Assembly: GCA_947650365.1 (NCBI GenBank)
Contig: OX393552.1
Coordinates: 17,660,775 to 17,724,774, forward strand
Direction of reading: 5' to 3'
Source: Chamaelirium japonicum
Taxonomy: Eukaryota; Streptophyta; Magnoliopsida; Liliales; Melanthiaceae
DNA length: 64,000 nt
Of the stretch, positions 45,153 to 55,516 are shown piece by piece (position 1 is the stretch's first letter; the number at the start of each line of letters is the position of its first letter). A program made the translations under genes and the position numbers. Below the pieces are notes generated by a model. That model was not told where the DNA came from. It did no database searches and was given only the letters and a program-made list of their open reading frames with translations.

Positions 45153-45165
45153 AAAGCAACAGCAA

Positions 45166-46884
45166 TCAAACAGAGGAGATCCTCTCTTTCTCCATCCCCC
45201 GCAAGATATTTACAAACATCGTCGGGTCAAAACCTTCTTTAGAGACTGCAACACCACATTCACCAGCCAGTGCCACAACCGTATCAGAATCCAAAAAAGA
45301 GAGAAGTGAGTGAAGCTCCTCGTCTGTGCTCCTCTCCACCATCTTCTTCAAGTGCGAGCCCAAAAAAGGATTATGCTTCCCTCGCTGGTACGTCTGCTCA
45401 AAAGACTTCACCATCTGCCTTTGGCTCCTCCTGACAGAGGTCTTCAGGGTGCTGCCACTCGTCACTCTATCTTCGGTGGCTGCTACTGGGGGCTCCGGGG
45501 GGGCTACTGGAATCTGGCAGTCATCAAGATTGTCAGGTAATGAGTCGGGAATACACAGATGAGGAGAAGGGGACTCTCTAGGAGAAGTGGGGTCGTTGTG
45601 ATCTGCATTGACCTCCCAGTTAAAGGGCAAATCTTCTGGTTGAGCTCTGTTATTATCAGCTTGGAAATCTGCATTACCAGGGGTTAGATTAACCACAAAG
45701 GGTAATCCGGGAGAATCCGGATCCCGTACCTTACCATCGTTCCAAATCGCAGAGATTCCGTTGAAGTCGACATGGTCGCCAAACAAAGAGGGGGCTTGAG
45801 GCACAGGGTTAGCAGCCAAATCAGGGAAACCCCTAACAGGAAGAAGACAACTCGGGGAAAGCTCACCTTGAGACCGCGCTCTGAGCTCTGCTGCAGCTCT
45901 ATTCTCTTCAGCTTCCCTGAAGAAGCGATCACCAGCCGTCTCCTCTTCCGGCTGCTGTCTGATCCGGAGCTCATAGTAGAGATTGCCTAAACGACAGGTG
46001 ACTGACCCAGGAATCGCCTCTGCCATAGAGGTGCTAATGGTGACTCTAGCTTCCCTAAGGTCTTCTGCAGAGTCCCAGTCATTCTCGAAGCTAAGGATGT
46101 CTCCAAACTGTTTAAGGACACAGCTAAGGGACTCCAGGTTCCAAGCATGGCAGGGCAGGCCTCCTATGAATAGCTTGACGTTCCTGAAAACCCTGGATCC
46201 TATGGCTCTGTTGTCTACAGACAAAGGGAAGAACTGAACCGAGAGGTCTCCGAATTCAAAAAAAGATTGATGGAGGGCATTCGAAAGAGCAGTCTTCGAC
46301 GGAAATTCTACCAGGAATTCGTTGGAGTCTAGGACTCTCGTTCGCCATTGCCAATTAGCTCCCCAGGCTTGGGAGAGACGACTGGAGAGGCCGGATGGGG
46401 TTCCCTCTCCTCGGACAACTCTGCAAATTGCACACCAGCGAAGATTAAACAGAGAGTCCAGGACCGTTTGATCAAAGTCCATCACCTCGCAACTGGAAGG
46501 ATTAATGGCAGGGGGGGGGGGTGGATAGGAAGAAGAGCCTCTCGCAAACCTCCGGTTGGAGGGACAGTTAGCCATTCTGTGACCTACCCCCTTGCAAAGC
46601 AGACACACAATGCCGTTCCTACAGTCGGCCTGAACATGCCCTTTCTCACGGCACCTAAAACAGAATCCACCCTTCGGCTTCCGCGCGGCTACCCCAGCAT
46701 TCAAAGCTGATTGATTCTTCATTACCGACGCAGATCTGTTTGAAAAGGCGCGGATCTTCTGGGCCCAGGGATCAAGAGAAGGAGTGACGGGTTGGTAAAA
46801 ATCCGAGGGCTTCGAACCAGATCTGATGACTTCAGCAAACGTAGGGCGGATCCTCTTCCCGGGTACCTCCGTCTGAGACGCCAT
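45166..46884 (-). CDS. LINE ORF1: RNA-binding protein with two zinc knuckles
   Basis: There are 572 codons from ATG at 46884. Two CX2CX4HX4C knuckles lie at C75-C88 (CFRCREKGHVQADC) and C94-C107 (CLLCKGVGHRMANC). They are followed by a DUF4283-like domain (about 150-320) that contains SRVFRNVKLFIGGLPCHAW. Plant L1 ORF1 proteins bind the element's RNA and accompany it to the nucleus. The C-terminal half is acidic and low in recognisable features. No damage was seen. Confidence 0.9.
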   Translation of the reverse strand: MASQTEVPGKRIRPTFAEVIRSGSKPSDFYQPVTPSLDPWAQKIRAFSNRSASVMKNQSALNAGVAARKPKGGFCFRCREKGHVQADCRNGIVCLLCKGVGHRMANCPSNRRFARGSSSYPPPPPAINPSSCEVMDFDQTVLDSLFNLRWCAICRVVRGEGTPSGLSSRLSQAWGANWQWRTRVLDSNEFLVEFPSKTALSNALHQSFFEFGDLSVQFFPLSVDNRAIGSRVFRNVKLFIGGLPCHAWNLESLSCVLKQFGDILSFENDWDSAEDLREARVTISTSMAEAIPGSVTCRLGNLYYELRIRQQPEEETAGDRFFREAEENRAAAELRARSQGELSPSCLLPVRGFPDLAANPVPQAPSLFGDHVDFNGISAIWNDGKVRDPDSPGLPFVVNLTPGNADFQADNNRAQPEDLPFNWEVNADHNDPTSPRESPSPHLCIPDSLPDNLDDCQIPVAPPEPPVAATEDRVTSGSTLKTSVRRSQRQMVKSFEQTYQRGKHNPFLGSHLKKMVERSTDEELHSLLSFLDSDTVVALAGECGVAVSKEGFDPTMFVNILRGMEKERISSV

Positions 46885-47163
46885 ACCCCACTGAGATCCG
46901 GATCTGTGGGGCCCAAGGCCATGAGTGGAATCTCTGGATGGGAAAGAAGAAGGGAAAAGCTGATGGGGGAAGCCAGATCTGACGTGATCTCTCCCATTCC
47001 AACCATGTGCTCTCCAAGAGGGCCTCGAAACTCCTCTCCCATCCCCTCTTCCATCCCATCTCCCGCCCGCTCTCTAAGAGGGCGCCTCCGCTCTCCAAAC
47101 CCTAGACATCCCTCCTCTCTCCCGGGTTTTGTGATCTCGCGTCTATTTTTTTTGACAAATGTA
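46885..47163 (-). promoter_or_regulatory. LINE 5' leader
   Basis: The region upstream of ORF1 is pyrimidine-rich on the plus strand, with two gctctc/cgctctctaagagggc-type repeats (near 47000-47090). It ends in a run of eight A on the sense strand close to the insertion edge (47144-47153). The internal promoter expected for LINEs should lie here; I see no specific element. Confidence 0.5.
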
Positions 47164-47176
47164 CCATAGACAATTT

Positions 47177-48988
47177 CAAAAGGGGTTTTACCTACCGAGC
47201 GATTAGTTGAACTATTATATGCGAATTCAGTATGTGGTAAAACTACATCCCACTGTTTTGGTCTTTCACCAGCTAGACATCGAAGCATATCCCCTAGGCT
47301 ACGGTTGACAACTTCTGTTTGTCCATCAGTTTGAGGTGATACGCGCTACTGTATTGAAGTTTAGTTCCTAGCTTTGACCAAAGAGTACGCCAAAAGTGGC
47401 TCAAGAATCTAGTGTCCCTATCAGATGTGAATGACCTTGGAATGCCATGCAGACGAACAACTTCCCTAAAAAATAACTCAGCTACATGAGATGCATCAGA
47501 AGTTTTCCTACATGGTATGAAATGCGCCATCTTAGAAAATCGATCTACAACCACAAAGATTGAATCGACGCGCCGAATTGTTCGAGGTAGACCTACAATG
47601 AAATCCATGGTGATATCCTCCCAAGGACGAGCAGGGATCGGTAGAGGAATGTACAAACCTGTGTTCTGATTTCTGCCTTTGAACATTTGACAGGTTCGAC
47701 ATCGTTGCACAAACTTGACGTCATCTTTCCTTAAGTGAGGCCAAAAGTAGCGTTGCTCCACTGACTCAATTGTTTTGGTTTGGCCAAAGTGACCTCCCAA
47801 ATTACTTCCGTGCAAGTCGTGGATTAACGTATCTCGAAAAGATTCATTAGGACCTTCCTCAGGGACGGTCCCTTCATGGGTGTTCTGAACAAGACTCTCG
47901 CGAAGGGAACACTCAGGGATGCACAGGCGGCTTCCACGGAACAAGAATCCCTCTTGGATAATATAGGATGCCGTGGGATCTGTGCCCGTTTCCTTACAGG
48001 ATCCCCAGATGGGACCAAAGTACGGATCAGTCGCGTACATTGATTTCAGAGCATCAAAAGAAACAACGACGGGCTGTAAAGTGACTAGCACCAAGCCTCG
48101 TCGACTCAAAGCGTCAGCAGCTCTATTCAGGACTCCAGCCTTGTATCGGAGGTTGAACGTGTACTCTTGCAAGAAATTCGACCACTTAGCATGACGTTGG
48201 TTCAAGCTACGTTGAGACTTCAGATAGCGAAGTGCTTCGTGGTCAGAATTGAGCACAAATTCTCGCTGGATCAGGTAATGCCTCCAGTGCTTGAGGGCTT
48301 GAACAACCGCGTAAAACTCAATGTCGTATGTCGAGTAATTCAAACGCGCGGCGTTCAGCTTCTCGCTGAAGAATGCGACGGGACGTCCCTCTTGACTAAG
48401 GAATGCTCCTATCCCGACGTGAGAGGCATCACAGTCAATCTCAAAGACCTTTTCAAAGTTCGGGAGTGCCAAAACTGGAGCACTCATCATCTTAGCCTTG
48501 ATGAGATCGAAACTCGCCTCAACTTCGGGGGTCCAAAGGAAACCACCCATCTTCATACAGTTCGTGAGAGGTGCAATGACGGAACTAAAGTTCTTAATAA
48601 ATCTGCGATAAAAGGACGCTAGACCATAGAATCGTCGCACATCACTAACGTTCTGGGGAACGGGCCATGATTTGATGGCTTCGACCTTTTCTGGATCGAC
48701 CCGTATTCCTTCGGAGCACACAATGTAGCCTAGAAAGGTCAGGCTGTCTGTCAGAAAGGTGCACTTCTTCATATGGATGTACATCTTATCCTTCCTTAGC
48801 GTTTTCAGAACCTCTCGCAAGTGCTCGACATGCTGTTCAGGTGTCGTACTATAGATAAGAATGTCATCAAAGTATACGACAATGAACTTTCCTATGAATG
48901 TTCTGAGCACCTGATTCATAATCCTCATAAAGGTACTTGGTGCATTCGATAGACCAAATGGCATTACTAGCCATTCATACAGACCTTC
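47177..48988 (-). pseudogene. G2 pol, RT/RNase H/integrase segment
   Basis: It reads in from the element B junction: [23 protein letters not shown] (RT), [17 protein letters not shown] (RNase H), [18 protein letters not shown] to CRTCQMF (H2C2), [10 protein letters not shown] and TSDRDTRF (integrase). A 1-bp deletion near 47335 (tttgaggtgat against tttgagggtgat in G1) shifts the frame just before QTEVVNRSL. The last codons run into the LINE. Confidence 0.93.
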
Positions 48989-49466
48989 GATGTGATCCGA
49001 CTTGGGCCCAAGGCCGTTGGCCCACCCGAAGGCCCATCCTAGCCTGTCATGGATGAATAAGGCAGGATATCTCGTATGATATCTTTTAGAATATTTTTTA
49101 TTTGAGATCTTTATTTTAGGAAGTTGTTAGGATACTTAATGTCTTTTAAATTTGTTGCCATTTTTATCTGTTCTTTAGCCTATTTAAAGGCCCCCATTGT
49201 AACCATTGAAGGACAGATTATGATGAATGAAAATTGATGGCGGATGCCTTCGTTGGCTCATGGATTTGAGTCCCCACGTTTTCCTGATGGATTTCAGGCC
49301 CCCTTTTATCTAAGCTTCTAATCCTCTCTTCTCTGTCACGGTTCTTACCCCCTCCGCCACTTCCTCTCGGTGATTCCGTATCACTAGTTATCTTTTTACA
49401 AAGAAAATACCAAAAAAGATTACATCGCCTTCATCAACCGCTCTTGGACGACGCGCGCCTCCATCA
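48989..49466 (+). repeat. B 5' LTR
   Basis: It runs from GATGTGATCCGACTTGG to CGCGCCTCCATCA. A tatttaaagg TATA-like box lies near 49180. The partner LTR is at 51273-51489 plus 53543-53805. Confidence 0.9.
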
Positions 49467-50467
49467 AGTTGGTATCAGAGCTTCGGCTTCGTGGCGTTTT
49501 CGCACCACGAACGATCTTCGCTTCGATCGCCGTCATCCATCGTCATCGACGCCGTTCCATCGGCACCATCCTCGCCGAGTCATCTTCTTCGGGTACGTCG
49601 CCCTACAATCCCAAAAAAAAAAAAAATCAGATCTTGAAAAAAAAAAAAAGAGAAGGAGAGCATACCTCTTTCAACCGCTACCCTTTGCTCGCCCACGCAA
49701 CCACCGCAAGCCGTCCGGCCCACCCACGAACCCCTCTCCTTTGCCACCCGCCCGTCCACCGCAAGCCGCCGTTCCTCTCGCTCCACCCGCTAAACCGCCG
49801 CCACTTCCCGTGCTCCCGCGCACCCTGCAAAAAAAAAAAATTATCAGATCTGTGATCGCAGCAGAAAAGGAAAAGAAAAAAAAAAGGGGAAAGAAAGAGA
49901 AGAAAAGGGAAGAAAAAGAATAGAAGGAAAGAAGAAAAGGGAAGAAACGGAAAGAAAAGAAGAAGGAAAGAAAGAAGAAAAAAAAAAAAGGAAAGAAAGA
50001 AACCTTACCTGCTGTGCTGTGCTTCCTGTTTGCTGCCATTGCTGCTTGCTGCCATTGCTGCCGCCCTTTTCCTCTTCCATATTTGCAAACAAGTGCCCCC
50101 CACATAAACCCTAAACCGAAACCCCCTTTTGCCCCTTTCTATTTTCCCAATTCACCCCCCCACCACAACCCTTAGATCCCCATCCAACAGCCCTCAAATC
50201 CCCAACATTTCTAGTTGCTATTTTGCACTTAAGTGCTGAACCCGAGTTGAATTCGGATCCAACCCGTTTACAAAAACAGACCCGTTAAGACCCTACGACT
50301 TCAAAACCCCATATCTTTCTCATTTTTCATCCGATTTGGACGTTCTTGGTACCGAATCGAAGCCCTTCCCGAGCTCTACGCATCTATACCATCCATAGAA
50401 ATTTTCAGTGAACCAGTAATTACAGATTTCCAGATTTACCCCTGGCCTACATTTCCACCATTGTGAC
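49467..50467 (+). other. B leader: primer site and purine-rich tracts
   Basis: The primer site is at 49470-49481. Several A-runs (49611-49625, 49638-49649, 49829-49839) and a ~140-bp gaaaagaaa-type tract (49861-50001) follow. No coding sequence was recognised. Confidence 0.75.
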
Positions 50468-51178
50468 ATGGATGCCAAGATGCAAGGATTGATTCGTTGT
50501 CATCAAGGGAACAACTCCGTCTATGAGTATACTTCAGCATTCTATCGGTGCATGATCCGCTATGGGTTTTCAGAGAAAGATTTCTTGGCAGTGATACTGT
50601 ACATTAGAGGACTCCGCTCCGACATAAAGGGCAAGTTTTCAGCTAGATCTTGGAGGGATCTGGACGAAGCCTATGAGATAGCTTGTGAGATTGAATGGGA
50701 GCTACAGCAAATGGACTCACCTCTAGCGGCCTCCACAGATGAGTTTCCACCTCCAGCACTTCCAGCAGAGCCTCCCCCACCGACAGAGCTTCCTCTAGTT
50801 GTATCTTTGGTGGATCCATCACCTCCAGTACCACCACCAGCAGACGAGCTCCCCCCTCCAGAGGATCTTCTGCCGCCTGCCATGCTACCACCTACTACGG
50901 ATTCTTTTGAGGATGTCTCTCTAGCCGAGCTTCAGCAGATTGATTTTCTTGGGCTAGACCGACTGTTGGTGCCTACAGTGTTTGTCCAGCTTTACCTCCA
51001 TTCAAGCGAGCCGATGTTCGAGCTACCGCAACGGTCTGATATTACTGTCCGACTCGGTCGTCTACCCCAGCATCACTTTGGTGTGTGTTTCCCGATCAAC
51101 GGCAGTGATACCTTCTCATGGGACCCCGGTGGTAACTTCGGTGTAATGAGGCATCATTTGTTGGGCCTCCACCATTAG
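50468..51178 (+). CDS. B Gag-like protein, 236 aa
   Basis: The N-terminal ~80 residues match the C-terminal half of the gypsy gag core (LIRCHQGNNSVYEYTSAFY, then ILYIRGLRSDIKGKFSARSW and LDEAYEIACEIEWELQ). A Pro/Glu/Leu-rich linker (about 90-150) and an unassigned C-terminus follow. No zinc knuckle, protease or pol is present. The frame is open, so a truncated capsid-type protein could be made. The start ATG at 50468 is the first in frame. Confidence 0.7.
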   Translation: MDAKMQGLIRCHQGNNSVYEYTSAFYRCMIRYGFSEKDFLAVILYIRGLRSDIKGKFSARSWRDLDEAYEIACEIEWELQQMDSPLAASTDEFPPPALPAEPPPPTELPLVVSLVDPSPPVPPPADELPPPEDLLPPAMLPPTTDSFEDVSLAELQQIDFLGLDRLLVPTVFVQLYLHSSEPMFELPQRSDITVRLGRLPQHHFGVCFPINGSDTFSWDPGGNFGVMRHHLLGLHH

Positions 51179-51489
51179 CTCCTGACGACAGATACCACAT
51201 CGGCAAAAACCTCGATGATGATTACGCTTTACCATATGAACTCGAGGGCGAGTTCTTCGCAGCGGAAGTGAATGATGTGATCCGACTTGGGCCCAAGGCC
51301 GTTGGCCCACCCGAAGGCCCATCCTAGCCTGTCATGGATGAATAAGGCAGGATATCTCATATGATATCTTTTAGAATATTTTTTATTTGAGATCTTTATT
51401 TTAGGCAAGTTGTAAAGATACTTAATGTCTTTTAAATTTGTTGCCATTTTTATCTTTTCTTTAGCCTATTTAAAGGCCCCCATTGTAAC

Positions 51490-51656
51490 TGTTAAGATGT
51501 ATTAGTGTATATACATTCACTTAGTGTATATATGACTCACATTGTATTCACCTTATATTGGCAATTGGCCTAATGACAGATTCATTCCTTTTCTCTCCCC
51601 AAACCCTAGCTCTCCCTCGCTCGCTCTTTTCCTCTCTTCCTCTAGGGTTTGTCACA
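51490..51656 (+). repeat. Copia3 5' LTR
   Basis: It runs TGTTAAGATG to GTTTGTCACA. A duplicated agtgtatata motif and the telo-box aaaccctag (51601-51609) are present. Partner at 53371-53537. Confidence 0.94.
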
Positions 51657-51986
51657 TGGTATTAGAGCAAGGTTGATCGCCGGCGTCATCAACGGCTCCC
51701 TTGTCTCCCCGTGATCAGATCCAGATCGCGATCTTCCTCGTGATCCTCGCGCCCGCTCGAGATCAGCGATCGCGATCTTCCTCGCGATCCTCGCGCCTGC
51801 TCGAGATCAACCCGCTCCCCTCGCGATCCGCGCTCCTCGCGTCCGCTCAAGATCAGCCCGCGCCCCCCGCGCGCCTCGCGCCCGCTCGAGATCAGCCCGC
51901 GCCCCCCCGTGCGCCTTGCGCCCGCTCGAGATCAGCCTGCGCCCCTCGCGATCGCACTCGCGACTCACCCCCGCGCCGCTCACCTC
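51657..51986 (+). repeat. Copia3 leader with GC-rich minisatellite
   Basis: About five degenerate units of 40-50 bp with the core cgcgcccgctcgagatcagc span roughly 51735-51960. This leader is placed like the C-rich array of Copia2 but is different in sequence. Confidence 0.8.
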
Positions 51987-53357
51987 AAGCATCGCCCTGA
52001 TGGATCCATTGAGCGTCACAAGGCTCGGGTGGTGGCTCGTGGCTTTACTCAAGAGTATGGCATTGACTATGAGGAGACCTTTGCTCCGGTGGCTCAGATG
52101 ACCACCGTTCGCACTCTTCTGGCGGTTGCAGCTGTTCATCAATGGACCCTTCTTCAGATGGACGTAAAAGATGGCTTTCTTCACGGTGACCTGTCTGAGA
52201 CTGTCTACATGGATCCTCCTCCTGGTCTCCGTGTTCCTTCTCAGCACGTGTGTCGTCTTCGTCGGGCCATTTATGGGCTCAAGCAAGCTCCTCGTGCCTG
52301 GTTTGAGTGGTTCCGCCGTGCTGTCAGGGAACTTGGTTACTCAGAGAGCAGTCAGGACCACTCTCTGTTTGTCCGATCGTCCCCGCAGGGCCGGGCGATT
52401 CTACTGCTATACGTGGACGACATGATCATCACTGGAGATGACTCTGCTGCGATTGCTAGTCTTCAGCAGCACTTGAGGAACCAATTTCAGATGAAGGATT
52501 TGGGCACGCTTCGCTACTTTCTTGGTCTTGAGGTAGCATACAGTGCAGATGGTATTCTGCTCTCTCAGCAGAAGTACCTTTCAGACATCCTTAGTCGTGC
52601 TGCCCTCATAGATAACCGCACAGTAGACACCCCTCTTGAGCTTCACTCGAAGCTAAGTCCTACAAATGGAGTTCCTCTTTCAGATCCCACTCGGTACAGG
52701 CAGATTGTGGGACAGCTCGTCTATCTCTGCATCACTCGGCCTGACATTGCACACGCTGTCAGCATTGTCAGTCAGTTTGTTGCAGCTCCACACTCAGTTC
52801 ACTACGGTGCCCTTCTTCGGATCCTCCGGTACCTCAGAGGGAAAGTTACTCGCTCTTTGTTTCTGTCGTCGTCCTCCTCTCTCAGACTTCGAGCCTACTC
52901 AGATGCAGACTGGGCTGGAGATCCGACTACACGCCGCTCCACCACTGGTTACTGTTTGTTTCTTGGCGATTCTTTGATCTCCTGGCGCAGCAAGAAGCAG
53001 AAAGTGGTGTCTCTCTCTAGTACTGAGGCTGAGTACAGGGCTATGGCCTCCACGACTAAGGAGATAGTTCACCTTCGACGTCTCCTCAGTGATCTTGGTG
53101 TTGCTTTCTCCGAGCCTACTCCACTTCACTGTGATAACCGGAGTGCTATTCAGATTGCTAGCAACCCGGTTTTTCATGAAAGGACAAAGCACATCGAGAT
53201 TGACTGTCACTTCGTCCGACAGGAGTATGAGGCCAGGACAATCTCTCTACCTTTCACTCCCTCAGCAGAGCAGATCGCAGACTTCTTCACGAAGTCACAT
53301 CCTACACCTCGTTTTCGGTCTTTGATTGCCAAACTCTTGGTGCATGATCCACCCTGA
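51987..53357 (+). pseudogene. Copia3 RT-RNase H remnant (open frame)
   Basis: The frame is open to the stop at 53355-53357 and enters RT abruptly at HRPDGSIERHKARVVARGF, fused in frame to leader sequence. RT motifs follow: MDVKDGFLHGDL, IYGLKQAPRAWFEWF and LLYVDDMIIT. RNase H motifs follow: YSDADWAGDPTTRRSTTGY, SSTEAEYRAMA, and KHIEIDCHFVRQE. There is no ATG at the fusion start. Loss of gag, protease and integrase shows that it was deleted before or during its last transposition, since the LTRs and target duplication are intact. Confidence 0.92.
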
Positions 53358-53370
53358 GTTTGAGGGGGGG

Positions 53371-53537
53371 TGTTAAGATGTATTAGTGTATATACATTCA
53401 CTTAGTGTATATATAACTCACATTGTATTCAAGTTATATTGGCAATTGGCCTAATGAGAGATTCATTCCTTTTCTCTCCCCAAACCCTAGCTCTCCCTCT
53501 CTCTCTCTTTTCCTCTCTTCCTCTAGGGTTTGTCACA
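53371..53537 (+). repeat. Copia3 3' LTR
   Basis: Partner of 51490-51656 with about six substitutions. Followed by the GTAAC duplication (53538-53542). Confidence 0.94.
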
Positions 53538-53805
53538 GTAACCATTGAAGGACAGATTATGAAGAATGAAAATTGATGACGGATGCCTTCGTTGGCTCAT
53601 GGATTTGAGTCCCCATCTTTTCCTGATGGATTTCAGGCCCCCTCTCATCTAAGCTTCTAATCCTCTCTTCTCTGTCACGGTTCTTACCCCCTCCGCCACT
53701 TCCTCTCGGTGATTCCGTATCACTAGTTATCTTTTTACAAAGAAAATACCAAAAAAGATTACATCGCCTTCATCAACCGCTCTTGGACGACGCGCGCCTC
53801 CATCA

Positions 53806-55516
53806 CCTTCCCGGGTTTTAAATGCAGTCTTCCATTCGTCACCGGGTCGTACGCGGATCTGATGATAACCGCTACGAAGATCAATCTTTGAAAAGATTTT
53901 CGCGCCATGTAGCATATCAAGCATATCATCCAATCGGGGAATCGGAAATCTATACTTGACAGTTATTCGATTGATGGCACGGTAATCTATGCACATTCTC
54001 CATGTCCTATCCTTCTTGGGAGTTAGGAGTGCCGGTACTGTGCATGGACTCATGCTCTCTTGGATTAGTCCCTTTTGCAGTAACTCGGTAACCTGTCGAC
54101 GCATCTCCTCATATTCAGACGGACTCATTCGGTAGTGAGGAAGGTGAGGTAGCATCGCTCCTGGGACTAGGTCAACGCAATGTTGAATATCCCGAAGAGG
54201 TGGAAGTCCTTCAAGTAGTTCCTCTGGGATGAGATCATTGAAGTCTTCAAGTAGGACTCGAACCTCATGAGGAATGCTAGGGCCCTCTGTGGCTTCTTTT
54301 GTTACAAGGAAAAAGATGGAGCGAGATTCTCTAAGCTCGTCCTCGAAGCAGGCTTGTGTCAGCAATATTGGTAGGGCTTTCGGTTTTTCTTTTGGCAATT
54401 TTGGGGTGATGGGTGGGGGTGTCGGCTCACTAGAAATTGGTTTCAGGGGCTCCCTCTGAGGCACTAAGGTGATATTGTAGTCATCCTTGCAGAAGGAATA
54501 GGTGTTCTTCTCCCCATCATGTGTTGTCTTTCTGTCGTACTGCCACGGGCGGCCCAACATAATGTGACAAATGCCCAAGGGCGCCACGTCACACCAAACA
54601 GCTTCATTATACATCTTGCCAATGGTGTATTCGACTAGGCATCGCTCTTTAATAGCGACATCTGAGCCTTTCTTAAACCAAGACAAGTTGTATGACTTGA
54701 CCAGCTTTTCTGTCTTGAGCCCTAGTTTGTCAACCATGATCTGGGCGACCAAGTTCTCGGTACTACCACTGTCTATGATGAGGACGCAATGCCTCCCCTT
54801 TGAGGTACAAGTGGTGTGGAAGATGTTCCTTCTAAGCCATCGATCTGGTTCAGGAGCTTTGGGTGTCGATAAAACACGGTACATGACTAGTGCATGCGTT
54901 GCCTCGTCAGCTTCAGGGATGACGTCATGTGTCTCGTCATCCTCCTGATATTCAGCATCTCTAGGGTCATCCTCATGCCCTTCTTCCGCCATGTTGTTTA
55001 AGGTTTCCTCAGTTGGCTCTTCACTCTCTGTCAGGTGAGTCTGAGGTCTCCTTTTTGGGCATTGGGCGATGAGATGTCCTACTTCTCCACACTCGAAGCA
55101 TTTGTAAGTCGCTCCGGGTGGTCGACTTCCTATCGCACCTCGCTCACGACCTGATGGTTCAACCCGACCAGGGGGTTGAGGGGCTCTTGATGGATTTGTA
55201 GTCGGAGTGGAAACAGGTGGGGTGACTCTAGTAGGAGGGGCTCCTCTTCCAGCTGAAGGGACACCTGGGGGTACTCTAGGGGCAACTTCTCTCCTAAAGG
55301 CCCGTTGTTGAATCTTCTCAGCCTTGAGAGTTTGCCTAGATGCTTCCGTCACAGTGAGGATGGTCTGCATTGCTAGCGCATCCTGAATTTGGTAGCGCAA
55401 CCCCGAGACGTAGCGTGCAGCTTTCTGTTCATCGTCTTCCGGGATGGCATTACGAGTGGTCAGGATGTCAAACTCTTCAGTGTACTCCTGTACGGTTCGA
55501 TTGCCTTGTTTCAGGC
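53806..55516 (-). pseudogene. G2 pol/gag, protease and N-terminal RT segment
   Basis: It reads on the minus strand from the G3 junction: gag end (MQTILTVTEASRQ), zinc knuckle CFECGEVGHLIAQC, protease (IIDSGSTENLVAQIMVDKL and IMLGRPWQYDRK), and RT start (PHLPHYRMSPSEYEEMRRQ, RFPIPRLDDMLDML, IDLRSGYHQIRV). It ends at TREG at the element B junction. The frame is open across the piece. Confidence 0.93.

Larger units (their letters stand above)
41388..47163 (-). mobile_element. Full-length L1-type LINE inserted in G2
   Basis: This 5.78-kb element has two uninterrupted ORFs (ORF1 45166-46884, ORF2 41487-45152). The 13-bp target duplication CCATAGACAATTT is perfect (41375-41387 and 47164-47176). 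The 3' end (left) has no obvious poly(A). Reading sense, it ends in a short hairpin followed by TTTTCTCA. The 5' region (46885-47163) is a ~280-bp leader. Because both ORFs are open and the insertion is complete, it is a candidate active element. Confidence 0.95.
51490..53537 (+). mobile_element. Copia3: internally deleted Ty1/copia element
   Basis: The 167-bp LTRs (51490-51656 and 53371-53537) differ at about six positions. The target duplication GTAAC is perfect. The primer site TGGTATTAGAGC (51657-51668, one base off consensus) and the purine tract gagtttgaggggggg (53356-53370) are present. The interior of about 1.7 kb keeps a leader plus RT and RNase H. Gag, protease and integrase are deleted. 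Confidence 0.95.
48989..53805 (+). mobile_element. B: gag-only non-autonomous gypsy element inserted in G2, itself carrying Copia3
   Basis: The LTRs are 478-480 bp: 48989-49466, and 51273-53805 once Copia3 is removed. The target duplication CCTTC lies at 48984-48988 and 53806-53810; the 5' LTR appears to have lost its first T. AGT plus the primer site TGGTATCAGAGC (49470-49481) follows. The interior (49467-51272) encodes only a partial gag, so it resembles TR-GAG elements and needs pol in trans. LTR divergence of about 2% by eye makes it older than G3. Confidence 0.9.
51273..53805 (+). repeat. B 3' LTR, split by Copia3
   Basis: The left part 51273-51489 and right part 53543-53805 together make 480 bp colinear with 48989-49466. 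The GTAAC at 51485-51489 is repeated at 53538-53542 by the Copia3 insertion. Confidence 0.9.

Noticed and set aside
49444-50105. Lysine-rich and phenylalanine/serine-rich frames
   Set aside because: By-products of the poly-A and gaaa tracts in the leader of element B.
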